From Bacillota bacterium (GTDB lineage Bacteria; Bacillota; Clostridia; Acetivibrionales; DSM-1351): a DNA stretch of 8,859 nt. Positions 1-6,376 of this stretch are shown one piece after another. The stretch spans positions 1 through 8,859 of the forward strand of contig JAEVZU010000229.1 in assembly GCA_023392075.1 (NCBI GenBank), read 5' to 3'. The notes below the pieces were generated by a model. The model had not been told where the DNA came from. It worked only from the letters and a program-made list of their open reading frames with translations, and did not search any database. Every line of letters starts with the position of its first letter. The stretch's first letter is position 1. The position numbers and the translations under genes are program-made.

Positions 1-44
1 CCTGCGTGTACATCCAGACACGGAATAATTCTCTTTGTCAGCAT
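1..44 (-). CDS. hisF: HisF, imidazole glycerol phosphate synthase cyclase subunit (N-terminal fragment)
   Basis: Only the first 14 codons and part of the fifteenth lie in the window; the gene continues past the left edge. They read MLTKRIIPCLDVHAG, which matches the conserved first beta strand of HisF, including the catalytic Asp of the CLDV motif. HisF is the cyclase half of the HisF-HisH enzyme, which makes imidazole glycerol phosphate and AICAR from PRFAR and glutamine-derived ammonia in histidine synthesis. The ATG start follows a strong GGAGG with a 5-base spacer (TTAAT). That Shine-Dalgarno is also the 3' arm of a 10-bp inverted repeat, so it can be hidden in RNA structure. The identification rests on a short but distinctive N-terminus; other TIM-barrel relatives such as HisA do not start this way. 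Confidence 0.82.
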   Translation of the reverse strand, partial: MLTKRIIPCLDVHA

Positions 45-133
45 ATTAACCTCCATGAGCCACATTTGTGGCCACAAAATGCTATGTTAAGTAATTATCC
101 TTTATCGCAATGTGGCGAATAAAGGAGGTTAAT
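45..133 (-). promoter_or_regulatory. Structured leader element, copy A (hisF leader)
   Basis: This 89-base element lies directly before the hisF ATG. Its ends are perfect 10-bp inverted repeats (ATTAACCTCC and GGAGGTTAAT, plus-strand 45-54 and 124-133). In minus-strand RNA the 3' arm is the hisF Shine-Dalgarno, so the 5' arm is an exact anti-Shine-Dalgarno. Inside, 59-66 (gccacatt) pairs with 109-116 (aatgtggc) to extend the helix. The same 59-66 stretch can instead form a local hairpin with 67-72 (gccaca-tt-tgtggc), so two folds compete. The first 17 and last 20 bases are identical to the copy before def. I do not recognise a named riboswitch. It could be a cis-regulatory RNA or a small palindromic repeat that supplies a ribosome binding site; no target-site duplication is visible at its ends. 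Confidence 0.6.
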
Positions 134-236
134 TGGCCATGTGCGCTTTCAAAGTATTGGCAAATACTTTGAATATTTCGCACGGCCATAAATTCACAGG
201 TTGGTTTGGAAGACGAGCGCCAGCGAAGTCTTTCAA
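129..236 (-). CDS. Possible 35-aa small protein or leader peptide upstream of hisF
   Basis: This short frame starts with TTG at 236 and stops with TAA at 131-129, giving 35 residues. It begins LKDFAGARLPNQPVN and ends KAHMAN. The start has the same Shine-Dalgarno context as hisF and def: GGAGG, then five bases (TTAGC), then the start codon. The stop codon lies inside the ATTAACCTCC arm of the hisF leader, so a terminating ribosome would cover that anti-Shine-Dalgarno and could free the hisF binding site. The peptide has one Trp, one Cys, no membrane segment and a single His codon (codon 32), so it is not a classic His-rich attenuator peptide. Its central codons coincide with a strong DNA palindrome, so the constraint may be on RNA rather than protein. 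I do not recognise a family; coding status is uncertain. Confidence 0.4.
   Translation of the reverse strand: MKDFAGARLPNQPVNLWPCEIFKVFANTLKAHMAN
134..188. repeat. Long imperfect palindrome (two-tier hairpin)
   Basis: An outer stem pairs 134-138 (tggcc) with 184-188 (ggcca) and 141-145 (gtgcg) with 179-183 (cgcac). An inner perfect 10-bp stem pairs 149-158 (tcaaagtatt) with 163-172 (aatactttga) around a GGCA loop. No T-rich tract follows on either strand, so this is not a standard intrinsic terminator. It lies inside the possible small gene and immediately abuts the hisF leader element. It could be an RNA structural domain of the leader, a recombination or insertion remnant, or a fold that slows translation of the small frame. 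Confidence 0.6.
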
Positions 237-238
237 GC

Positions 239-296
239 TAACCTCCATGAGCCACATTTGTGACCACAAAATTTGTTATGTAAGTAATTATCCTTT
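239..296 (-). promoter_or_regulatory. Structured leader element, copy B (partial)
   Basis: This copy matches positions 47-103 of copy A over about 58 bases with only a few differences, making a direct repeat about 192 bases apart. It starts six bases past the DUF116 stop codon. It keeps the Shine-Dalgarno half (GGAGGTTA) and the local hairpin but lacks the 5' arm (ATTAACCTCC TTTATTCGCC) found in copies A and C. Its hairpin differs from copy A by one base: in minus-strand RNA this makes a U-G wobble (GUCACA/UGUGGC), while in plus-strand RNA it would make a C-A mismatch, which supports function on the minus strand. Its Shine-Dalgarno could pair over 8 bp with the anti-Shine-Dalgarno arm of copy A (124-131), enclosing the small gene. 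Confidence 0.55.
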
Positions 297-301
297 CCGA
301 T

Positions 302-1045
302 TTAAGTCAGCTGCTCCACCCGCTCCTTTATTGCAGCAAAATCCACATCAGTATTGAGACATGGACCATTGGGCTGTTTATTGGTAACCCCTATAACCGG
401 AATTCCTTTAACGTCCAGTATTCCGCTCATCAGATCCCTTTCGCAGGCAACGGAGATAATCAGTTTTGGATTGTTTTGTTTGATTATTTTCCTTGCAACA
501 GTTCCACCTGTTGCTATATATAACCCGATATTTTTTTCGGCGGCAAAGTCCAGCAGTTCACCAATTTTACACCTTCCGCACCTTTGACAGGCTTCAGGGT
601 TATTTGTCACCTTTAAGCCGCATTCACTGTTTTGAAGGCAGTGAGGCAGCAGAAGCATAACTTCCTCTGACCTGTATTTCTTATTATCAGATTCCACAAT
701 TATATTATTCAATTCTATATATAATAATCTTATGCTCTTTTTTAACTGTTGGTTTGCCCTGGCAAATAAAAGTGCCAGCGGCAGTATTATCTGCATGCCG
801 GCCCTTGCTATCATCAACATGGCCGGAGCTGCTTTTTTGTTTCTATAGGTAAAAATAATTGCCAGACTCATAAATAATAACAAAAGCAAACTCAGGCCCA
901 TAACCGCTATAATTGAAATTAAAATAATATTATAGGCCTTGAGGGTAGCATAGGCATAAGCAACACTGAAGACTGCCAGCAGTGAACTGAAAATTATAAA
1001 AATTATTATTAATGTTCTTACAAATACTTTTATATTATTTTCCAA
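302..1045 (-). CDS. DUF116 family membrane protein, Cys-rich
   Basis: The protein of 247 residues has two N-terminal hydrophobic segments (about 7-33 and 38-66) and a cytosolic-looking C-terminal domain typical of DUF116. Seven cysteines stand out: C136, C142, a CxxCxxC cluster at C153/C156/C159, then C201 and C229. This pattern suggests a metal or iron-sulfur site, though no function is established. I chose the TTG at 1045 because AGGTGA (1056-1051) sits five bases upstream; a GTG at 1054 would overlap that Shine-Dalgarno and add three residues. The gene overlaps the end of fmt by 11 bases, so it is probably translationally coupled to it. The family is commonly found beside def and fmt in Clostridia, which hints at a link to translation initiation or envelope metal chemistry, but this is only context. 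Confidence 0.85.
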   Translation of the reverse strand: MENNIKVFVRTLIIIFIIFSSLLAVFSVAYAYATLKAYNIILISIIAVMGLSLLLLLFMSLAIIFTYRNKKAAPAMLMIARAGMQIILPLALLFARANQQLKKSIRLLYIELNNIIVESDNKKYRSEEVMLLLPHCLQNSECGLKVTNNPEACQRCGRCKIGELLDFAAEKNIGLYIATGGTVARKIIKQNNPKLIISVACERDLMSGILDVKGIPVIGVTNKQPNGPCLNTDVDFAAIKERVEQLT

Positions 1046-1973
1046 GTGTTTCACCTGTATTAATCTGATGGCCCCTAATGTAATCCCGTACGCTCATCCT
1101 TTTTGAAGAATCAAATTGAACCTCCCTGATCAACAGGTTTTCATCAGAGCATTTAACTAAAATACCTTCATCATCCACTTTAAGTATTTCTCCGTTGGGA
1201 CGGCTGCTATCTGAGGCTTGCGGTACCAACGAGGTTTTCCATACTCTCATTCTGCTGCCTTCAATAAAGGTATAGGCTCCTGGCCAGGGATCTGTTCCTC
1301 TGACCAGATTGTGTATCTCCCGGGCCGTTTTGTTCCAGTCAATCAGCCCCAGCTCCTTGCTCATCATCGGAGCATATGTGGAGGCGGCGTCCTCCTGGGG
1401 TATTCTTTCAAGTGTTCCCTTCTTAAGTTCAAGCAAAGTTTCCTTTAAAACCTCTGCTCCAAGTACAGCCATCTTATCATGCAGTTCTCCTACATTCATA
1501 TCCGGCCCGATGGCGAGCTCTTTTCTTAAAAGCATATCTCCGGTATCAAGCCCCACATCGGTAAACATGATGGTAATACCGGTTTTGCTCTCTCCGTTTA
1601 TGACTGCCCAATTAATGGGAGCGGCACCTCTGTAAGCCGGTAAAAGTGAACCATGAACATTTATACAGCCAAGCACAGGCACGTCAAGCAGATCTTTTGA
1701 CAGAATTTTTCCGTAGGCGGCAGTTATGAGCAAATCAGGTTTCAGAGCCCTGATCTGCTCTATGAAATCCTGGGTTTTAATCTTTTCGGGCTGTAAAACC
1801 TCTATACCGTGTTTTAAAGCAAATTCCTTTACCGGAGGTGCCGACATCCTGTTGCCCCTGCCTTTTGGCTTATCAGGCTGCGTCACTGCTGCTGCAACGT
1901 CGTAACCTTCATTTATCAGCATTTCAAGACTTGGTACTGCAAAATCAGGAGTACCCATAAAAACTATCCTCAA
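1035..1973 (-). CDS. fmt: Methionyl-tRNA formyltransferase
   Basis: This 312-residue protein has the full length of Fmt. It transfers a formyl group from 10-formyl-tetrahydrofolate to Met-tRNA(fMet) in the cytosol, enabling translation initiation. The N-terminal Rossmann-like domain opens with MRIVFMGTPDFAVPSL. The catalytic triad is visible as N105, H107 and D143 in the CINVHGSLLPAYRGAAPI and GLDTGD motifs. The C-terminal OB-like tRNA-binding domain covers roughly residues 205-312. The start is TTG: the conserved MRIVF N-terminus begins there and a GGGAGG lies eight bases upstream, whereas the in-frame ATG at codon 6 would cut into the first strand. It follows def by 14 bases and overlaps the DUF116 gene, forming the usual def-fmt formylation/deformylation operon. 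Confidence 0.97.
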   Translation of the reverse strand: MRIVFMGTPDFAVPSLEMLINEGYDVAAAVTQPDKPKGRGNRMSAPPVKEFALKHGIEVLQPEKIKTQDFIEQIRALKPDLLITAAYGKILSKDLLDVPVLGCINVHGSLLPAYRGAAPINWAVINGESKTGITIMFTDVGLDTGDMLLRKELAIGPDMNVGELHDKMAVLGAEVLKETLLELKKGTLERIPQEDAASTYAPMMSKELGLIDWNKTAREIHNLVRGTDPWPGAYTFIEGSRMRVWKTSLVPQASDSSRPNGEILKVDDEGILVKCSDENLLIREVQFDSSKRMSVRDYIRGHQINTGETLGK

Positions 1974-1981
1974 CTGAAAAA

Positions 1982-1987
1982 CCTCCC
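1982..1987 (-). promoter_or_regulatory. Ribosome binding site of fmt
   Basis: GGGAGG on the minus strand lies directly after the def stop codon (TAAGGGAGG) and eight bases before the fmt TTG. It is the evidence that decides the TTG start over the ATG five codons downstream. Confidence 0.8.
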
Positions 1988-2464
1988 TTATTTCTGCATT
2001 TTTTCAATTTCTTCAGCGGTGAACATCTTATGAGCCTTATCCTTGTACAAAATTCCGTCCAGGTGATCAAGCTCATGACAGATAGCTCTTGCAAAAAGCT
2101 CTTCGGTTTCAAGAATCACGGGCTCACCGTTTCTGTCTGTATAACTTAATTTTACATGCATGGGACGCACTACTTCACCGGAGGTTCCCGGTATGCTCAG
2201 GCAGCCCTCTATTCCATCCTGTTCTCCGCTTTGTTCCAGGATTTCGGGATTTATCATTTCAAATAAACCGTTGCCTATGTCGATGACTACAATACGTTTG
2301 AGTATACCGACCTGAGGAGCTGCAAGCCCAACTCCGTCAGCTTTATACATTGTATCTGCCATATCGTCCAGCAAGGTTTCTATTTTCTTATCTATTATTT
2401 CAACCGGTCTGCTCTTTTTTCTGAGGACCTCGTCACCGTCTTTTCTTATTTCCCTGTACGCCAT
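1988..2464 (-). CDS. def: Peptide deformylase
   Basis: This 158-residue protein removes the formyl group from nascent N-terminal methionine. All three deformylase motifs are present: GVGLAAPQVG at residues 44-53, EGCLSIP at 86-92, and HELDHLDG at 130-137. C88, H130 and H134 would bind the metal and E131 would be catalytic. The length suits the short bacterial enzymes. The start is the ATG at MAYREIRKDG, preceded by GGAGGTTAAT with a 5-base spacer; an upstream in-frame ATG at 2485 would translate the Shine-Dalgarno itself and is rejected. The Shine-Dalgarno is the 3' arm of leader element copy C, so expression may be controlled at translation. def heads the def-fmt-DUF116 operon and has a probable promoter overlapping the priA stop. 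Confidence 0.97.
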   Translation of the reverse strand: MAYREIRKDGDEVLRKKSRPVEIIDKKIETLLDDMADTMYKADGVGLAAPQVGILKRIVVIDIGNGLFEMINPEILEQSGEQDGIEGCLSIPGTSGEVVRPMHVKLSYTDRNGEPVILETEELFARAICHELDHLDGILYKDKAHKMFTAEEIEKMQK

Positions 2465-2552
2465 ATTAACCTCCATGAGCCGCAATATCGGCCAAAATAT
2501 AATGAAATTTTTTCTCTCCTCTACCGCTATAAGGCGAATAAAGGAGGTTAAT
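2465..2552 (-). promoter_or_regulatory. Structured leader element, copy C (def leader)
   Basis: This 88-base element directly precedes the def ATG. Like copy A, it is bounded by ATTAACCTCC (2465-2474) and GGAGGTTAAT (2543-2552), so the def Shine-Dalgarno can pair completely with an upstream anti-Shine-Dalgarno. The first 17 and last 20 plus-strand bases are identical to copy A, but the interior has diverged. Despite that, a local hairpin next to the Shine-Dalgarno is kept (GCCG/CGGC, 2479-2482 with 2489-2492), and a longer inner helix can form with GCC, ATA and CGG segments facing CCG, TAT and GGC. Conserved ends and length with changed but still pairable interior favour an RNA structure over simple duplication. 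The function and any ligand are unknown. Confidence 0.6.
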
Positions 2553-2621
2553 TTTTATTATCAAGCCGGAAATTTTCCGCCTTTTTTCAATATAATATGT
2601 TTATACCCAACGTTTTACATA

Positions 2622-2630
2622 ATTATAGCA
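2622..2630 (-). promoter_or_regulatory. Candidate promoter for the def operon (extended -10)
   Basis: On the minus strand TGCTATAAT is a perfect extended -10 box. It overlaps the priA stop codon, and no good -35 hexamer is seen 17 bases upstream. Transcription from here would give def a leader of about 150 bases that contains the whole of element copy C. AT-rich sequence makes chance matches likely. Confidence 0.4.
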
Positions 2631-5094
2631 TATTATAGGGATTTATATCTATGCTCATAGCTATGTCCTCATCCTTGATTTTTTTCCAGACCTTATCCGA
2701 CATTACCGTCAACCGGTCAATCAGGTTCTCCTGATCTGCTGCCTTTATTACCATTCTCCAGCGGTATTTTCCGGCAATCTTGGGTATTGGGCATCTTGAC
2801 GGTCCGAGTACAACAAAATCGGCCGATGTATCTTCAGATAACTCAGGCTTCATATCCCTGGCTGTTTCAAAGACCCTTCTGTCTTTTCTGCCGCTGAAAG
2901 TAACCACTGCTATATTATTAAAAGGAGGATACCCGAGCCTTTCCCTGATTAAAATCTCCTGATTGTAGAAACCTGTAAAATCCTGACGACAGGCTGCCAG
3001 TATACTATATTCATCAGTATTATAGGTTTGTACAATTACCCTTCCCGCTTTTTCTCCTCTTCCCGCTCTGCCTGCCACCTGTGTCAGCAGCTGAAAGGTT
3101 CTCTCATTGGCTCTGAAATCACCTGTATTCAGCATACTGTCGGCTGCCAGAACTCCCACCAGTGTCACATTTGGAAAATCGTGCCCCTTGGCTATCATTT
3201 GTGTTCCGACCATTATATTTATATTTTCATTTTTAAACCGGTTTAATATTTCTTCATGGGCATTCTTATAGCCGATGGTATCTATATCCATTCTGATAAC
3301 CGAACTCCCGGGAAGTCTGTTCTTTATTTCTTCCTCGATTTTTTGGGTTCCGACTCCAAAATGCCTTATATTCTTGCTCTCACAAGAGGGGCACTGAGCC
3401 GGATTCTTCACGGTGAAACCGCAGTAATGGCAGATCAAACGGTCGCTTTTTGCATGAAAGGTCAATGCAATATTACATTCGGGACATTTCATAGTATACC
3501 CACAATCACGGCATATTACAAAAGTTGAAAAGCCTCTTCTGTTAAGGAATAATATACTTTGCTGCTCGTTCGCAGCGTTCTTTTTCAATTCCTCCTGAAG
3601 CAGGAAGCTGAAAGGTGTTTTATTGCCGTTTTCCAGCTCCAGGCGCATATCAACCATTTCAACCTTCGGAAGCTCTGATGTATTGGGCCTGTTTTTCATT
3701 TCAACAAGGTCAATAACACCCTTTTTTGCCCGGTAATATGTATCTATTGACGGTGTAGCCGAGCCGTAAACCAGCAGGGCATTATTTATATGACATCTCT
3801 TCCGGGCTACTTCCTTGGCATTGTATCTCGGCATTGATTCAGACTTGTAGGAGCCCTCATGTTCCTCATCAATAATAATAAGCCCCATATCGGTTACAGG
3901 TGCAAAAACTGCCGAGCGGGCACCCACAACAACGTCTACCTTTCCTTCACTTATCAGTCTCCATTGATCGAACCTTTCTCCCAGGGAAAGCCTGCTGTGC
4001 ATCACTGCAACCCGTTTCCCGAACCTGGAAACAAACCTTTCAACCATCTGCGGCGTGAGAGAAATTTCAGGCACCAGAAGAATTGCTCTTTTTCCCATAT
4101 CAAAGCAGTGTGAAATAAGTTGAAGATAAACCTCCGTTTTTCCGCTCCCTGTTATTCCATGTATAAGGCTTTCCTGAAAAATTCCGTTATCCAGCTGGCC
4201 TATGAGCTTTTCCAGTGCTGCGGCCTGTTCGGTTGTAGGAGTCAGGTGTTCGGTCTTTTCATAGTTCCTGTCCTTTATGGGATTTCTTTGAAGCTCTATG
4301 GTTTTATAACATATGTAGCCATATTTACTGAGTGTGTCCAGAACAGAGGAAGTCACTCCTGCAAACCTCTGAATGTCGGCTACCGAAACCAGTTCATTAT
4401 CCAGTAATATTTCCAGTACTCTTATATGCTGAATTCTCTTGACGGCATTATTCTCCAGCTCTTCAATTATTTCTTCACGGGTCCTGGCAAGGCTGACGCC
4501 CTTGACTGATTTCGCATTGACCTTCTGCTGATAGCATTCCTCCACGGTAACCGCACCGCACTCGCACAATTTCCGGATGTTGCCTTTGAAACCCTTTATT
4601 TCACACATGCCCCGCAGTTCTTCATACTCGCACTCCCCGCCGACACAGTTCAAATTTTCAACTATCCTGTTCAAATCCTCTTTTTTAAAAGCCTTGAACG
4701 CTTTATCCGTCAATTTAACCGTTTTGACGGTTTTTACGTTGATTCCGGGGGGAAGCATGCATTTGATAACATCCGAATATGTACAGATATATTGCCGTTT
4801 CATCCATTCCAGCAGTTCAATGTTGTCTCCCTTAATAAGCGGATAGGGTTCAATGACCTGTTTAATGGCTTTATACTCGATATTTTTCTCATTACTTCTG
4901 AGGGAATCGGTATCAGCAGGCTTTATCTCAAGGACAAAGCCTTCCTTGACCATGCTGCCGCCCCCAAAGGGTACCAGCACCCTGCAGCCCGTACATATTT
5001 TCCCGGCAAGGCTATCGGGTACTATATATGTATACTTCCTGTCATATGCTCTTGTAGTATTTATTAAAACTATTGAGGCAGTCAATACAGTCAT
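2623..5094 (-). CDS. priA: Primosomal protein N' (replication restart helicase PriA)
   Basis: This 823-residue protein is a full-length PriA, a 3'-to-5' DNA helicase that recognises stalled forks and reloads the replisome. The N-terminal DNA-binding region (about 1-280) precedes a helicase core with Walker A GITGSGKTE (313-321), a DEEH box (409-412) and the motif VI segment QVAGRAGRG (672-680). The zinc-binding insert shows eight cysteines in four pairs: C528/C531, C537/C540, C555/C558 and C568/C571. The ATG at 5094 is chosen because GGAG lies eight bases upstream; a GTG three codons earlier overlaps that site. The gene has its own likely promoter upstream. def begins 158 bases beyond its stop, so the two may be partly co-transcribed, but def appears to have a separate promoter. 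Confidence 0.97.
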   Translation of the reverse strand: MTVLTASIVLINTTRAYDRKYTYIVPDSLAGKICTGCRVLVPFGGGSMVKEGFVLEIKPADTDSLRSNEKNIEYKAIKQVIEPYPLIKGDNIELLEWMKRQYICTYSDVIKCMLPPGINVKTVKTVKLTDKAFKAFKKEDLNRIVENLNCVGGECEYEELRGMCEIKGFKGNIRKLCECGAVTVEECYQQKVNAKSVKGVSLARTREEIIEELENNAVKRIQHIRVLEILLDNELVSVADIQRFAGVTSSVLDTLSKYGYICYKTIELQRNPIKDRNYEKTEHLTPTTEQAAALEKLIGQLDNGIFQESLIHGITGSGKTEVYLQLISHCFDMGKRAILLVPEISLTPQMVERFVSRFGKRVAVMHSRLSLGERFDQWRLISEGKVDVVVGARSAVFAPVTDMGLIIIDEEHEGSYKSESMPRYNAKEVARKRCHINNALLVYGSATPSIDTYYRAKKGVIDLVEMKNRPNTSELPKVEMVDMRLELENGNKTPFSFLLQEELKKNAANEQQSILFLNRRGFSTFVICRDCGYTMKCPECNIALTFHAKSDRLICHYCGFTVKNPAQCPSCESKNIRHFGVGTQKIEEEIKNRLPGSSVIRMDIDTIGYKNAHEEILNRFKNENINIMVGTQMIAKGHDFPNVTLVGVLAADSMLNTGDFRANERTFQLLTQVAGRAGRGEKAGRVIVQTYNTDEYSILAACRQDFTGFYNQEILIRERLGYPPFNNIAVVTFSGRKDRRVFETARDMKPELSEDTSADFVVLGPSRCPIPKIAGKYRWRMVIKAADQENLIDRLTVMSDKVWKKIKDEDIAMSIDINPYNML

Positions 5095-5145
5095 TTTTTT
5101 CACTCCGAAATATTTTCAAGTCATATCCATGTTTAATCGTGTTTA

Positions 5146-5154
5146 ATTATATCA
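5146..5154 (-). promoter_or_regulatory. Candidate priA promoter (extended -10)
   Basis: The minus strand carries TGATATAAT, an exact extended -10 (TGnTATAAT), about 50 bases before the priA start. No strong -35 is visible at 17 bases. The rest of the 5104-5293 spacer is AT-rich, with an imperfect A/T hairpin near 5186-5212 and an isolated TTGGGGACACC motif at 5239-5249, but no gene. Confidence 0.5.
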
Positions 5155-5293
5155 GATTTTCATTTTATTACGCACAAGTTCAACAGAAATTTTTCGGCTG
5201 CAGAAAAATTTTCTTTCCTTAAGCGCGTTTCAATAAAGTTGGGGACACCTATCGCCTCATTTATATATCAAATTAAACAAGCCTCAATACCCT

Positions 5294-5827
5294 CTATATA
5301 TATTCGATAAAGTTAAGTTTTTTTAGTGCTTTCATTATAAAATTACTGCAAATGCCTGTAAAGCTCCCCGTCAGAATTCCTGAAACCAGAAGCACGGGCA
5401 GATATGCAGCAACTGATAAATCACTCATTATAAAGCATGCAGCCGCCATCTGTCCCATATTATGAGCAATTGCTCCCGCAATGCCGATTCCTGCAAAGCT
5501 GAAGTATTTACGTGTGTACTTCAGCATGATCCACATAACTGCCGTACTGAGTATTCCCCCGCAAATACTGAACACAAATGCTGTTGGGCCGCCTATAAAC
5601 AACGAGGTCATAACGCATCCTATAAAAATAATCAGTATGGTGTCAGCAAGACTAAAGAATACCAGGCTGACCATGGCAAGGATATTTGCAAGGCCGGGCT
5701 TGATACCCGGAACGCCGTCCAGGCCAGGCAGTTGTGTCTCTATAACAGACAGTACGATAGCCAGAACCGCAAATAAGGATAGATAAATTATTTTCTTTAT
5801 ATCAGTGTTTCCTTTTAAATATCTCAT
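5294..5827 (-). CDS. Gx transporter family protein (Hpre_diP_synt_I domain)
   Basis: This 177-residue integral membrane protein has about five hydrophobic segments (near 12-30, 45-72, 78-102, 112-133 and 140-165). It carries family signatures: PGIKPGLANI (40-49), FIGGPTAFVFSICGG (77-91) and GAIAHNMGQ (118-126). The family was named after heptaprenyl diphosphate synthase component I but is now described as a Gx or ECF-type transporter-like membrane protein; its substrate is not known. Its ATG overlaps the TGA of the upstream NusG-domain-II gene (ATGA), and GGATGG lies about nine bases before the start, so the two are translationally coupled. This pairing is common in Firmicutes, often near isoprenoid, FMN-binding or Rnf genes. 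Naming it an enzyme would overstate what is visible. Confidence 0.87.
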   Translation of the reverse strand: MRYLKGNTDIKKIIYLSLFAVLAIVLSVIETQLPGLDGVPGIKPGLANILAMVSLVFFSLADTILIIFIGCVMTSLFIGGPTAFVFSICGGILSTAVMWIMLKYTRKYFSFAGIGIAGAIAHNMGQMAAACFIMSDLSVAAYLPVLLVSGILTGSFTGICSNFIMKALKKLNFIEYI

Positions 5828-6249
5828 GGTGTTATACCATCCAGTGTTCTGTCATTATTCCGAACTATTTTAATCAGAGTTCTGTTTGGAAGACAAACGG
5901 CTATTTGTCCGGGCTTGCTTATCCACCCTGCTTTTACGCAAAGCCTGTCCGGACAGTCTGCCGACATGAAACAGATTTTTTTCTGATCGGCAACAATAAA
6001 TTCATCATATTGCCCGGGAACTTTTATGACTTCTCTTTCTTTCAGCTTTGTCAGGTTTACACTTCTTATAACTTCATCATCTTTCTTTATAATTGCATAA
6101 ACATCCTCCTTACCGGGATTATTTGCATTATTCCAGATTGCCAGGCTGTCGGAATTGTTCCCGCTGCCTAGGATGACTGACAGTGATATTCCAAATACAA
6201 TTAACAGAACCAATATAACATCAGCCTTTTTCAACATAGGTCTATTCAC
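5824..6249 (-). CDS. NusG domain II-containing membrane-anchored protein
   Basis: The 141-residue protein has one N-terminal membrane segment (about 10-28) after a short positive stretch, so the remainder probably faces outside the cell. The C-terminal domain has the NusG_II signature: C93, then CPDRLC (C99, C104), then GWISKPGQIAVCLPNR with C119. The fold is named for its resemblance to a domain of NusG, but this protein lacks the NGN and KOW domains and is not a transcription factor. The GTG at 6249 is preceded by AAAGGA with about five bases of spacing. It overlaps the Gx-transporter gene by four bases. The cysteines could form disulfides or take part in redox chemistry, which is inference from position and spacing only. 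Confidence 0.87.
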   Translation of the reverse strand: MNRPMLKKADVILVLLIVFGISLSVILGSGNNSDSLAIWNNANNPGKEDVYAIIKKDDEVIRSVNLTKLKEREVIKVPGQYDEFIVADQKKICFMSADCPDRLCVKAGWISKPGQIAVCLPNRTLIKIVRNNDRTLDGITP

Positions 6250-6348
6250 CGCTTTCCTTTTTGAAATAATCCTGTTTACTCATATACCTGTGATTTTGTT
6301 TGAATACTATTCCACTAATTAATACATCCTATATATAAGTTGGTTACA

Positions 6349-6376
6349 TTGAATAATTTTTCCCTTGAATTACTAT
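6349..6376 (+). promoter_or_regulatory. Candidate sigma-A promoter of the NADH dehydrogenase gene
   Basis: TTGAAT (6349-6354) and TACTAT (6371-6376) are separated by 16 bases, a fair match to a vegetative promoter, and lie about 45 bases before the chosen start. The 6250-6421 spacer also holds the promoter region of the divergent NusG-domain operon, for which I see no convincing hexamer pair. Confidence 0.4.

Noticed and set aside
45..133. T-box or His-codon attenuator controlling hisF
   Set aside because: No T-box consensus is seen, there is no run of His codons, and no terminator hairpin with a U tract occurs before hisF.
133..357. Plus-strand frame of 74 codons starting with TTG after GGAGGTTAA
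   Set aside because: Its ribosome-binding-like start exists only because the leader element is palindromic, its early residues mirror the palindrome, and its end runs antisense through the DUF116 gene.
2465..2552. Classical MITE or insertion sequence remnant
   Set aside because: Ends are inverted repeats, but no target-site duplication flanks copy A or copy C and there is no transposase trace; kept only as an alternative explanation of the leader element.
354..5146. Many plus-strand frames of 60-108 codons opposite DUF116, fmt, def and priA
   Set aside because: They are antisense shadows of well-identified genes, without recognisable domains or good ribosome binding sites.
5186..5212. A/T-rich hairpin (gaaatttttc with gaaaaattttc) as terminator of the Gx-transporter operon
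   Set aside because: The stem is nearly all A/T, with one unpaired base and no clear U tract on the minus strand; such pairs arise easily in this base composition.
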